A stretch of DNA of 42,567 nucleotides from Planctomycetaceae bacterium (GTDB lineage Bacteria; Planctomycetota; Planctomycetia; Pirellulales; Thermoguttaceae), in contig JAIRPZ010000140.1 in assembly GCA_031256755.1 (NCBI GenBank), positions 1-42,567 on the forward strand, read 5' to 3'. Numbering within the stretch: the first letter of the stretch is position 1; each line of letters opens with the position of its first letter. Position numbers and translations under genes: made by a program. Positions 1-7,783 of the stretch are shown here, piece by piece. The notes below the pieces were generated by a model. That model was not told the DNA's origin, did no database searches, and worked only from the letters and a program-made list of their open reading frames with translations.

Positions 1-129
1 AATGACCCGGATTACAGCGGACGGCTGACGATAGCGAAAAAATATATTTCGCCGGCAACAACGGACTTGACCTTTGAAGTCAAATCCGGCGGAACGAAAG
101 TTTTCGATATTACAGTCGAAAAGCCGTAA
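1..129 (+). CDS. C-terminal end of an unknown protein (partial)
   Basis: Frame 1 is open from the first base and closes with TAA at 127-129, giving 42 residues. The fragment alternates polar and hydrophobic residues (for example TFEVKSGG and FDITVEK), as in a beta-rich domain such as an Ig-like or adhesin-like fold at the end of an exported protein. The start and most of the gene lie outside the window, so no family can be assigned. The next gene follows after 83 bp and has its own promoter-like sequence. Confidence 0.5.
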   Translation, partial: NDPDYSGRLTIAKKYISPATTDLTFEVKSGGTKVFDITVEKP

Positions 130-156
130 ACGCTTATTCGTGAAAACGGGGCGGGA

Positions 157-183
157 TTGCGCCGGGCAGCATTGTGGTATAAT
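157..183 (+). promoter_or_regulatory. Promoter of the MFS exporter gene
   Basis: TATAAT at 178-183 is preceded by TTGCGC at 157-162 with a 15-bp spacer. The TGGTATAAT core recurs at 1587-1595, also behind a TTGCGC. The start codon is 30 bp downstream. The promoter is inferred from sequence only, and the -35 spacing is short. Confidence 0.5.
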
Positions 184-212
184 GTTTTGATCAACTTCCT
201 GTTTGTAATTTA

Positions 213-1466
213 ATGCTGCCGTCTGTTCCTGCTCCGAAGATCGTGTATCCCCTTCTTTGGGCATTATGCGTTTCGCATCTTTTCAATGATGCGTTTCAAT
301 CCGTTATTCCTGCCGTTTCACCGCTGTTTCAGAAATCGCTGCAACTGACCTATACGCAAATCGGTCTCATTGCAACGGTTTTCCAACTTGCGTCTTCCAT
401 TTTCCAGCCGGTTGTCGGCTGGGTGACCGACCGGTATCCGCTCCCTTATTCTTTGCCTGCCGGAATGACTTCCACGTTGATCGGTATCCTGCTTTTGTCT
501 CACGCATGGAACTTTTATGCTGTTTTGACAGCGGTGACATTCATCGGTTTCGGGTCGGCAGTTTTTCATCCAGAGGCATCCCGGTTAGTGTATATGACTT
601 CCGGCGGTCGTCCCGGTTTTGCCCAATCGCTCTTTCAGGTCGGCGGTAATGCCGGTTCATCGCTCGGTCCGCTGCTTGCGGCTGTTGTAACCCTTTACGG
701 ACAAAAAAATATCATTTGGTTCGGCATTCTCGTCTTTCTTGCCGTTCTTTGGATGATCCCGTTGAGCCGGTGGTATGCACGGCGGCTCAAACAACAGCGG
801 GCGGCAACCGCTGCACCGGGCAATTTATCGGTTTCTCTTGCCGGTTCCCCGGAAGTGCTGCTGCCGCACAATGCGTCCGGTTCGCTGCCGAATGCACCGG
901 TATACCGGGCGGTCTTCATTCTTTTGCTGCTGGTTTTCTCGAAAAATTTGTACACGGTCTGTTTCAGCAACTTTTTGATTTTCTATCTTATAGAACAGTA
1001 CCGCATTTCGATTTTGGCTTCGCAGTTATTCCTTTTTGCTTTTCTTTTGGCGGTGGCAGCGGGAACGATTCTCGGCGGTCCTGCCGGAGACCGGTTCGGG
1101 CGAAAATGGGTGATCTGGTTTTCGATTCTCGGAGCCGCTCCGTTTTCGCTGATATTGCCTTACGTTCATTCGCTTTGGGCGACCTGTGTATTAAGTATGG
1201 TGATCGGTGCGGTGATGGCATCTTCGTTTCCGGCGATTTTAATTTTTGCACAGGAATTGATACCGGGCAAAGTCGGGACAGTCGGCGGTTTATTTTTCGG
1301 ATTTTCTTTTGGTGCCGGAGCGATTGCGTCGGCACTGCTCGGCGTATTGGCGGATATCGGCGGCGTAACATTTGTCTATAATCTTTGTTCTTATATGCCG
1401 CTCATCGGACTGCTCACTTGGTTTTTGCCGAATCTCCGCCGGCAGCCCGTAAAAGGAGAGAATTGA
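213..1466 (+). CDS. fsr: Fosmidomycin-resistance (Fsr)-type MFS transporter
   Basis: This 417-aa protein has about 12 hydrophobic segments, as in major facilitator permeases. It carries the hallmarks of the Fsr subgroup: SHLFNDAFQSVIPA near the N-terminus, TQIGLIATVFQLASS, GSAVFHPEASR, and SLFQVGGNAGSSLGPL. The second half has the MFS loop GDRFGRKWV. A hydrophilic Ala/Gln-rich linker at about residues 190-235 joins the two halves. Family members export small drugs by proton antiport; the substrate here is unknown. The gene appears monocistronic, and the next gene has its own promoter. The ATG at 213 has no clear Shine-Dalgarno sequence. Confidence 0.88.
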   Translation: MLPSVPAPKIVYPLLWALCVSHLFNDAFQSVIPAVSPLFQKSLQLTYTQIGLIATVFQLASSIFQPVVGWVTDRYPLPYSLPAGMTSTLIGILLLSHAWNFYAVLTAVTFIGFGSAVFHPEASRLVYMTSGGRPGFAQSLFQVGGNAGSSLGPLLAAVVTLYGQKNIIWFGILVFLAVLWMIPLSRWYARRLKQQRAATAAPGNLSVSLAGSPEVLLPHNASGSLPNAPVYRAVFILLLLVFSKNLYTVCFSNFLIFYLIEQYRISILASQLFLFAFLLAVAAGTILGGPAGDRFGRKWVIWFSILGAAPFSLILPYVHSLWATCVLSMVIGAVMASSFPAILIFAQELIPGKVGTVGGLFFGFSFGAGAIASALLGVLADIGGVTFVYNLCSYMPLIGLLTWFLPNLRRQPVKGEN

Positions 1467-1567
1467 CATTTTGTTGCCGCCGGACTTGACCCGCGGAGAA
1501 TGGAACCGTCAAAAAGACAGAAAGACACAGGAAAAATGAGACACCCAAACGCGGCAACGTCCCTCTC

Positions 1568-1595
1568 TTGCGCAAAACGGGTCTTGTGGTATAAT
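1568..1595 (+). promoter_or_regulatory. Promoter overlapping a false ATG before the RNase D gene
   Basis: TTGCGC at 1568-1573, a 16-bp spacer and TATAAT at 1590-1595. The last bases of the -10 box form an ATG at 1594 that is in frame with the RNase D gene. An mRNA made from this promoter would begin downstream of that ATG, so the next in-frame ATG (1654) is the likelier start. Confidence 0.6.
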
Positions 1596-1653
1596 GGGGG
1601 CAAAGTTGCGGGTTTTCCTTTTCTTCCTGCGGTTTTCCCCTGATTTATACGGC

Positions 1654-2823
1654 ATGCCCCATCTGACCGTTTCGACATCCGGCGAATTGCACGATCTCTG
1701 CCGCCGGCTGCAACATGCGGACACCATTGCTTACGATACCGAATTTATTTCAGAAGGACGCTATGAACCGAAACTCTGCCTCGTCCAGATTGCCGCCGAC
1801 GACCTGTTGGCATTAGTTGATCCGATGACCATTTCCGACCTGACCCCGCTGTGGAAACTTTTCTGCGACGGCAAACGGGAAATGATCGTTCACGCCTGCC
1901 GGAGCGAAATGGAATTCTGCTGCCGCTCTGTCGGAAAAATGCCGCCGAAACTCTTTGATGTTCAGGTTGCCGCCGGATTTATCGGTCATGAATATCCGCT
2001 CGGCTTTGCCGCACTGCTGCAAAAATTTCTGAAACTGTCGCTGCGCAAAACAGAATCCCGGACAACGTGGAATCTGCGTCCGCTTACGCCGCTGCAAATT
2101 GAATATGCGCTCGATGATGTCCGCTATCTTAAAGAGATACGGCAAAATATCACCGCACAACTTCATGCAAAAAACCGGCTGGCTTGGTATTACGAGGAAA
2201 TCGAATCGGTCAAACAGACCTTGTACACTTATTTTACGGCGGAACACTGGCAGTCATTGCCGAAGATTTCCGGTTTGAAACCGCGGGAACTGGCGATTCT
2301 CCGGGAACTTTGGTTATGGCGGGACGCGGCGGCAAAACAGCGGAACATTCCGGCTTCGCGAATGTTCCGGGACGATTTGATTGTCGAACTTTCCCGGCGG
2401 CGGACGAATGACGAAAAACGGATTGCCGCTTTGCGGGGTATGCAGCGGACGGACATTGCCCGGATTCTGCCGGACATTGTTCTGGCGATCAGCAGGGGCT
2501 TGGATTTGCCGGAAGATCAATTGCCGGAACCGCCGCTTCGGACGGCGTATCCGCAGTATACGGTGATTTCGCAGATTCTTTATGCGGTTCTCGGTTCGAT
2601 CTGCAAGCGGGAACGGATGGCACCGCTGCTGGTCGGCAGTCCGAATGATGTTCGGGAGTGGATTGCGGCGGAATTGGGAACATTGCCGCAAAATGTTGTG
2701 CCGCGTCTTTCGTCCGGCTGGCGGAAAGAACTGGTCGGGACGCTGCTTGCCGACTTGTTCTACGGCAGAAAATCGCTGCAAATCAACCGCTGCGGCACCG
2801 AAGAACCGCTTATCGTCAGGTGA
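1654..2823 (+). CDS. rnd: Ribonuclease D (DEDDy 3'-5' exonuclease)
   Basis: A 389-aa protein of RNase D length and layout. The DEDDy exonuclease domain covers about residues 5-180 and an HRDC-like helical domain about 205-290. Motif I is D28/E30 (AYDTEF) and motif III is YALDDVRYL. Motif II reads HACRSEMEF, which places Glu85 where E. coli RNase D has catalytic Asp85. RNase D trims the 3' ends of tRNA precursors and other structured RNAs in the cytoplasm. A longer start at 1594 is rejected because that ATG lies inside the -10 box. The residues after about 290 are probably the degenerate second HRDC-like region. Family assignment is firm; full activity depends on the Glu substitution. Confidence 0.88.
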   Translation: MPHLTVSTSGELHDLCRRLQHADTIAYDTEFISEGRYEPKLCLVQIAADDLLALVDPMTISDLTPLWKLFCDGKREMIVHACRSEMEFCCRSVGKMPPKLFDVQVAAGFIGHEYPLGFAALLQKFLKLSLRKTESRTTWNLRPLTPLQIEYALDDVRYLKEIRQNITAQLHAKNRLAWYYEEIESVKQTLYTYFTAEHWQSLPKISGLKPRELAILRELWLWRDAAAKQRNIPASRMFRDDLIVELSRRRTNDEKRIAALRGMQRTDIARILPDIVLAISRGLDLPEDQLPEPPLRTAYPQYTVISQILYAVLGSICKRERMAPLLVGSPNDVREWIAAELGTLPQNVVPRLSSGWRKELVGTLLADLFYGRKSLQINRCGTEEPLIVR

Positions 2824-2898
2824 TAATGCGAAAACGGCTGATGAAAAGAAAGAACCGGAAGTTTTTTGCCCCCGATCCCACATCGCAAAATTATCCGG

Positions 2899-2904
2899 TA
2901 CAAT
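2899..2904 (+). promoter_or_regulatory. -10 box (TACAAT) of the first ABC-2 permease gene
   Basis: CCGGTACAAT lies 49 bp upstream of the chosen ATG at 2954. No convincing -35 hexamer is visible. It resembles the GGTA(T/C)AAT cores ahead of other genes in the window. Confidence 0.4.
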
Positions 2905-2953
2905 AGAATTCACGTTCAGCGTTGACTCCTTTTTCCTTGTTTATCAAAATTCG

Positions 2954-4906
2954 ATGATTTTAGAAAAGCCAATTCCTGAATTTGCAGAGTGGTTTCTGCC
3001 GGCTGCGGCTGCATGGCTTATGGCCGTCGCCGCCCTGCTCGGCATAACTCTTGGTATCGGTTTCATTTTTGCCCTCATTTGGCACGGGAAACATTTTCCG
3101 CGTCCATTTGTCCGCACCGTTCAGCGGGGACTGGAAGGCGTAACCTCGTTTTCCGCCGCCCGAACCTGGGCAGTGGCACTGCTCACCGTCAAAGAATCCC
3201 TGCGCCGCCGCGTCATTTTCATCTTTGCCATGTTTATGGTTTTGCTCCTGATGGCGGGCTGGTTTCTTGATCCGAACAGCGAAGACCCCGCCCGGCTTTA
3301 CCTCTCTTTCGTCAGCGGCGCAACAATGGTTCTGGTACTTCTCCTCTCCCTCTTTTTAAGTGCATTCGGCTTGCCGACCGAATTCAAAACGAAAACGATT
3401 TACTCGATTGTGACCAAGCCGCTGCGCAGCAGTGAAATTGTGCTGGGACGCATCATCGGTGTCAGCGTGATCAGCACGGCAATGCTGATTTTTATGGGTA
3501 TTGCCAGTTATTTTTTCGTCACCAACGGGCTTCGGCACACTCATCTCTTGGAAGAACGGACGGACTTAACGCCGGTTTCGCTTGAATCCGGCAGCGGTAC
3601 AAACGATCCCCGTCAAATTATTTTTCAGGGCGAAACACGCCTGACCAACGGGCATAAGCATCCCGTAACGGTTTTCGCCGACGGCAGCGTTAGCGTTGCC
3701 CAAGTCAACGGACATACTCATCAGGTTACGGTGAAAAAAGAAGAAGGAAAACCGGCAAGATACACCGTCCACGACGAAAACGGCACAATGCAGGCGAGAA
3801 TTCCTGTTTATTGCAAACAACTCTCTTTCCGCAAAGGGGACAACATCGAAACCAGCGAAGGCATCAATGTCGGCGAAGAGTGGGAATACCGTTCTTATAT
3901 TGCCGGTGCTGCCGACGGCAAGACCGCCAGCGAAGCCGCCATTTTTTGTTTCCGGGGCATCAGCGAATCCGCCTTTAATGCCGAAACCATCAAACAGGGA
4001 ATTCCGGTGGAAATGAAACTGGGCGTTTTCCGCACGATCAAAGCGGATATTGAACAACGGGTGAACGGCAGTTTATCGATCCGTAATCCGAAAACGGGCT
4101 TGAAAGTGGAACTGATGACATTCAGCACCGAAGAATTTATTACGAAAACGCTTCTTTTACCCCGCACGTTTGAAGGTACGCCGCAGATTGTCCAGCGGCG
4201 GGGACGAAACGACGACAACACGCTTTTCGTTCAGCCGGACGACCGCACGGCTGCCGAAGGAAGAAATAATACCGATTTGATGCAGCGGAAGAATTTTGAT
4301 TTGTTCCAAGATTTTGTTGCGGACGGCGAAGTCGAAATCTGGCTGCAATGTTTGGATCGGATGCAGTATATCGGTGTTGCGCCGCGGGATTTGTATCTGC
4401 GTGCTGCTGATGCGCCGGTCGGATTCAACTTTGCCAAAAGTTTTTTCAGCATCTGGATGCAGATGATTATTTTGACATCTTTCGGTGTTTTATTCAGCAC
4501 TTTTTTGAGCGGTCCGATTGCAATGATTTCGACTGTCGGCGTGATGATTGCCGGTTTTGCAAAATCGTTTATGATCGATCTCGGTCTTAACAAAGTTTTG
4601 GGGGGCGGTCCTTTTGAATCGCTGTACCGGCTGTTGATTCAGCAAAATCTTGTGACTGATTTGCCTTCCAATATGGCGACATCCTTTGTCAAATTTTCGG
4701 ATCAGATATACGCTTATTTCCTGCTTCTGCTGGGACAAACCGTTCCGCCGCTGTCGGAATACGGCGTGTATGACAAGGCATTGGTGCAGGGCTTTGACAT
4801 TCCGGCGGGCTGGCTGCTGAACCACAGTGTCACAACGCTTGCCTATGTCATTCCTGTTGTGATTGCGGCATATTTGATCCTGAACAATCGGGAAGTGGCA
4901 AAATAA
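2954..4906 (+). CDS. ABC-2 type transporter permease with a large extracytoplasmic domain
   Basis: A 650-aa membrane protein. Hydrophobic segments lie near residues 15-40, 90-115, 125-150 and 180-200, followed by a soluble domain of roughly 300 residues and a C-terminal group of membrane segments (about 500-650). The N-terminal stretch AVALLTVKESLRRR followed by a hydrophobic helix is typical of ABC-2 permeases and resembles the gene at 10211-11140. The soluble domain contains two spaced copies of an NGHxHxVTV motif. No ATP-binding subunit is adjacent, so the partner ATPase must be encoded elsewhere. The frame is open upstream to 2582, but that stretch overlaps the RNase D gene; the ATG at 2954, just before the first membrane segment and after a TACAAT box, is preferred. 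The substrate is unknown. Confidence 0.75.
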   Translation: MILEKPIPEFAEWFLPAAAAWLMAVAALLGITLGIGFIFALIWHGKHFPRPFVRTVQRGLEGVTSFSAARTWAVALLTVKESLRRRVIFIFAMFMVLLLMAGWFLDPNSEDPARLYLSFVSGATMVLVLLLSLFLSAFGLPTEFKTKTIYSIVTKPLRSSEIVLGRIIGVSVISTAMLIFMGIASYFFVTNGLRHTHLLEERTDLTPVSLESGSGTNDPRQIIFQGETRLTNGHKHPVTVFADGSVSVAQVNGHTHQVTVKKEEGKPARYTVHDENGTMQARIPVYCKQLSFRKGDNIETSEGINVGEEWEYRSYIAGAADGKTASEAAIFCFRGISESAFNAETIKQGIPVEMKLGVFRTIKADIEQRVNGSLSIRNPKTGLKVELMTFSTEEFITKTLLLPRTFEGTPQIVQRRGRNDDNTLFVQPDDRTAAEGRNNTDLMQRKNFDLFQDFVADGEVEIWLQCLDRMQYIGVAPRDLYLRAADAPVGFNFAKSFFSIWMQMIILTSFGVLFSTFLSGPIAMISTVGVMIAGFAKSFMIDLGLNKVLGGGPFESLYRLLIQQNLVTDLPSNMATSFVKFSDQIYAYFLLLLGQTVPPLSEYGVYDKALVQGFDIPAGWLLNHSVTTLAYVIPVVIAAYLILNNREVAK

Positions 4907-4930
4907 ATTTTCCGTACTCTACCAAACACA

Positions 4931-5905
4931 ATGAGCAAAATTAAACGGATTCTTGTAACCGGCGGAGCAGGGTTTCTCGGTTCATGTCTTTGCGAACGTC
5001 TCGTGCAGGAACAGCACGATGTCATCTGCGTGGATAATTTTTTCACCAGCCAGAAATCCAATGTTGCGGAACTTCTCGGCAAACCGAACTTCGAGTTAAT
5101 CCGGCACGACATCACGATGCCTCTTTTTCTCGAAGTCGATGAAATCTACAATCTTGCTTGTCCTGCCGCACCGGGACATTATCAGTATAATCCGATTAAA
5201 ACGATGAAAACTTCGCTGCGGGGATCGATCAATATGCTCGGTTTAGCCAAACGCTGCCGGGCAAAGATTCTGCAAGCGTCCACCAGCGAAGTGTACGGCG
5301 ATCCCGAAGTGCATCCGCAAACAGAGTCGTACCGCGGCTGCGTCAATCCGATCGGGACACGCGCCTGCTACGATGAAGGCAAACGCGCCGCCGAAGCCCT
5401 TTTTATGGATTACCGCCGGATGCACAAAATGCCGATCCGTATTGTTCGGATTTTCAACACTTACGGTCCCAAAATGCACCCCTACGACGGACGTGTTGTG
5501 TCCAATTTTATCCGGCAGGCACTTTGCGGCGAACCGGTCACGGTTTTCGGCGACGGTTCGCAAACCCGGTCGTTCTGTTATCGGGACGATCTTATTGAAG
5601 CCGTTATTCGGATGATGAACAACGACGAGGATTTTGCCGGCCCTGTGAACATCGGTAATCCGGCGGAGTTTACGATTCGGGAACTTGCCGATTTGGTTTT
5701 TGAATTAACCGGCAGTCCGAAAAAGATACAGGAAAAGCCGTTGCCGCCGGATGATCCGCGTCAGCGTAAGCCGGACATTTCGCTGGCAAAGGCGAAACTC
5801 TGCTGGGAACCGAAAACGCCGCTGAAAGAGGGGCTGCAAAAAACGATTGACTGGTTCCGCAGTATTGACATCGAACAATACCGTCCGCCGACTCCGCTTT
5901 ATTAG
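4931..5905 (+). CDS. uxs: UDP-glucuronate decarboxylase (UDP-xylose synthase)
   Basis: A 324-aa extended short-chain dehydrogenase. The NAD-binding motif GGAGFLGSCLCERL is at residues 11-24, and the catalytic pair Y147/K151 sits in CYDEGKRAAE, the form typical of UDP-xylose synthases. PAAPGHYQYNPIKTMKT and the FNTYGPKMHPYDGRVVSNF segment also match this group. The enzyme converts UDP-glucuronate to UDP-xylose in the cytoplasm for polysaccharide or lipopolysaccharide synthesis. It starts 24 bp after the permease stop and may be cotranscribed with it. A dTDP-glucose 4,6-dehydratase is the main alternative, but the motifs favour Uxs. Confidence 0.88.
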   Translation: MSKIKRILVTGGAGFLGSCLCERLVQEQHDVICVDNFFTSQKSNVAELLGKPNFELIRHDITMPLFLEVDEIYNLACPAAPGHYQYNPIKTMKTSLRGSINMLGLAKRCRAKILQASTSEVYGDPEVHPQTESYRGCVNPIGTRACYDEGKRAAEALFMDYRRMHKMPIRIVRIFNTYGPKMHPYDGRVVSNFIRQALCGEPVTVFGDGSQTRSFCYRDDLIEAVIRMMNNDEDFAGPVNIGNPAEFTIRELADLVFELTGSPKKIQEKPLPPDDPRQRKPDISLAKAKLCWEPKTPLKEGLQKTIDWFRSIDIEQYRPPTPLY

Positions 5906-5958
5906 CCGCACAAACTTTGACAAGCCGGCGGCGTACATTCCTGCCTGTCTTTTTTTTG

Positions 5959-5964
5959 TATAAT
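5959..5964 (+). promoter_or_regulatory. -10 box overlapping a false ATG before the esterase gene
   Basis: TATAAT preceded by a T-run. Its last two bases begin an in-frame ATG (5963-5965) that cannot be on an mRNA started from this promoter. The ATG at 6002 opens a clean signal peptide. Confidence 0.5.
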
Positions 5965-6001
5965 GGACTTCTGTGTTTTCTCTCTAACCAATTTCAGCCC
6001 G

Positions 6002-6829
6002 ATGAGATCCATATTGTTTTTTACAGCGGTCAGTTTCATGTTCGTTCCCGTCATGTTTGCCGAAGATCATCCCGCCGCTGAACGCGGGAAACAAACCGTG
6101 TTCAGCGTTGAACTGCCCGCCAGTACCAGTGTCCTTCCGCCCGGTCAATTTTTGGAACCAATGAGTATTCCCCGTCCGATCGATCCTTCCAAAAAAGAGA
6201 CCGTCCATTACTTTGTGTTTTTGCCGGCAGATTACGATAAGCAGGCGGAAGCCGGCGGCGCACCGCTGCTCCTCTTTTTACACGGCATCGGCGAATGCGG
6301 AAACGATGCCGGTGAAGTCAATCGGGTCAAAAATACCGGTCTGCCGAATTTTCTCGAAAAACCGGAGTTCAGCAAAAAGTTTTCGTGCATCGCCGTTTCA
6401 CCGCAGTGCAAAAAGGGATATGTGTGGTCGCCCGCCCAACTGATGCTCCTTCTTGACCATGTAGAAAAGCAATTCAAAGTCGACAAAAACCGGATTTATG
6501 TATCCGGTTTAAGTATGGGCGGCTACGGCACTTGGCTTTGTTTGAATGAAGCCCCGAACCGGTTTGCGGCAGCCGTGCCTATTTGCGGCGGTGCCAACCC
6601 CGAATGGGCAAAAAAATTAACCAACGTTCCGATTTGGGCGTTTCACGGCGGAAATGATAACGTCGTGAACAAAAGATTCCAAACGAAAATGGTAGAAGAA
6701 ATTCGGGCTGCCGGAGGAACAAAAATCATTTTCACGCTTTTCGACGGTGTCGGACACGATGCGTGGACTCCCGCCTACGCTAACCAACTGATCTACGATT
6801 GGCTGTTCAGTCAGCGTTTGGCAAAATGA
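6002..6829 (+). CDS. Secreted alpha/beta-hydrolase esterase (phospholipase/carboxylesterase or PHB-depolymerase-like)
   Basis: A 275-aa protein with a signal peptide (residues 1-20, likely cleavage after MFA). The mature part is an alpha/beta hydrolase: oxyanion-loop region LLLFLHGIGECGNDAG, nucleophile S171 in GLSMGGYGTW, probable acid D219 in HGGNDNVV and H252 in GVGHDAW. This matches secreted planctomycete esterases related to carbohydrate esterases. It probably cleaves ester bonds on polysaccharides outside the cytoplasm, but the substrate is not shown by sequence. The start at 6002 is chosen because the upstream ATG lies in the -10 box. Its stop overlaps the next start (ATGA), implying translational coupling. 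Confidence 0.8.
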   Translation: MRSILFFTAVSFMFVPVMFAEDHPAAERGKQTVFSVELPASTSVLPPGQFLEPMSIPRPIDPSKKETVHYFVFLPADYDKQAEAGGAPLLLFLHGIGECGNDAGEVNRVKNTGLPNFLEKPEFSKKFSCIAVSPQCKKGYVWSPAQLMLLLDHVEKQFKVDKNRIYVSGLSMGGYGTWLCLNEAPNRFAAAVPICGGANPEWAKKLTNVPIWAFHGGNDNVVNKRFQTKMVEEIRAAGGTKIIFTLFDGVGHDAWTPAYANQLIYDWLFSQRLAK

Positions 6830-7743
6830 GCCGTTTCTTCATGAATCTGCATGCTCACTTGGAGTTGAGTCAAATCGCCGCACCGTTTGAGTGTCCGTCC
6901 GGTGTTTCCCGGCAGACAACGGCAAATTGGATCGGCGAAATTCTTCGGTTCCGCCGCAGTCCGGTTTACAACGCCCGGAAAGGGATTGAACGGGGCTTGC
7001 AGCGGCAGGAACTGATTGAAACAACATCGCTGATCGCCGATATTGTGCCGAACCGTTGTCCGGCATTTTCGCAGCATTATATCAGCGGTTCGGCAGAGGT
7101 CTTTCCGTTTACCGAATTAATCGCTTGGAAACCGGAACAGGCGGAAACGGAATGGAAAGCCTTGCCCGATTGTTACGGTTTGTCGCCCCACGCCCCGCAC
7201 ACCGTTTGTCCCGAACTGCTGGAAAAAGCAGTCCAGTCAGGCAAGCCGCTGGCGATGCACCTTGCGGAAACGCCGGAAGAATTGCAACTGCTGCGGGATC
7301 ATTCAGGACCGCTGCTCGAAATGATGCGGCAAGCCGATCCCGATTATGATCCGAAAAAAACATTGCCGGGCAAACGTCCGATGGATTATCTGCAACTGCT
7401 GGCAGCGGCACCGCTGTCGCTGATCATTCACGGAAATTATCTTGCGGCAGACGAAATGCGGTTTCTTGCCGGACACCGGGAAACAATGATCGCGGTGTAT
7501 TGTCCCCGGTCGCATGCTTATTTCCGTCATTCCGCTTATCCGCTGCGGCAAATGCTGGACTTGGGTGTTTGCGTTGCGCTGGGAACGGACAGTACCGCTT
7601 CGTCTCCCGACTTGAGTATGGCGGCAGAAGTCCGGTTTGCCGCGGCGCAGCATCCGGCTGTTCCGCCGGAAACAATAAACCGGCTGGCATCGCAGGAAAG
7701 AATACAGAAATTGCTCTTGCATTTTTCCGGGGGAATTCGTTAA
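6826..7743 (+). CDS. Amidohydrolase of the TRZ/ATZ (cytosine deaminase-like) family
   Basis: A 305-aa metal-dependent hydrolase. Visible metal and catalytic residues are H9/H11 (NLHAHLEL), H145 (MHLAETPEE), H202 (IIHGNYL) and D255 (ALGTDSTASSP), in the usual order for the amidohydrolase barrel. Family members deaminate or dechlorinate N-heterocycles; relatives include 5'-deoxyadenosine/S-adenosylhomocysteine deaminases and the aminodeoxyfutalosine deaminase of menaquinone synthesis, but the substrate cannot be settled here. It is shorter than typical members because the first beta-sandwich strands are absent. The ATG overlaps the esterase stop by 4 bp; an upstream TTG at 6799 in the same frame is less likely. 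There is no signal peptide, so it is cytoplasmic. Confidence 0.8.
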   Translation: MSRFFMNLHAHLELSQIAAPFECPSGVSRQTTANWIGEILRFRRSPVYNARKGIERGLQRQELIETTSLIADIVPNRCPAFSQHYISGSAEVFPFTELIAWKPEQAETEWKALPDCYGLSPHAPHTVCPELLEKAVQSGKPLAMHLAETPEELQLLRDHSGPLLEMMRQADPDYDPKKTLPGKRPMDYLQLLAAAPLSLIIHGNYLAADEMRFLAGHRETMIAVYCPRSHAYFRHSAYPLRQMLDLGVCVALGTDSTASSPDLSMAAEVRFAAAQHPAVPPETINRLASQERIQKLLLHFSGGIR

Positions 7744-7783
7744 CATTTCCCGCAGAGAACGTTTTCTTGTTGCGAAACTGCCC

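Noticed and set aside
716..1381. Long alternative + frame within the MFS gene
   Set aside because: It is wholly inside a well-supported transporter gene and shows no domain or start signal.
1594..1653. Longer N-terminus for RNase D from ATG 1594
   Set aside because: The ATG is part of a TATAAT -10 box; an mRNA started there would not contain it, and the extra residues are not family-like.
5963..6001. Longer N-terminus for the esterase from ATG 5963
   Set aside because: The ATG overlaps the -10 box, and the signal peptide starts cleanly at 6002.
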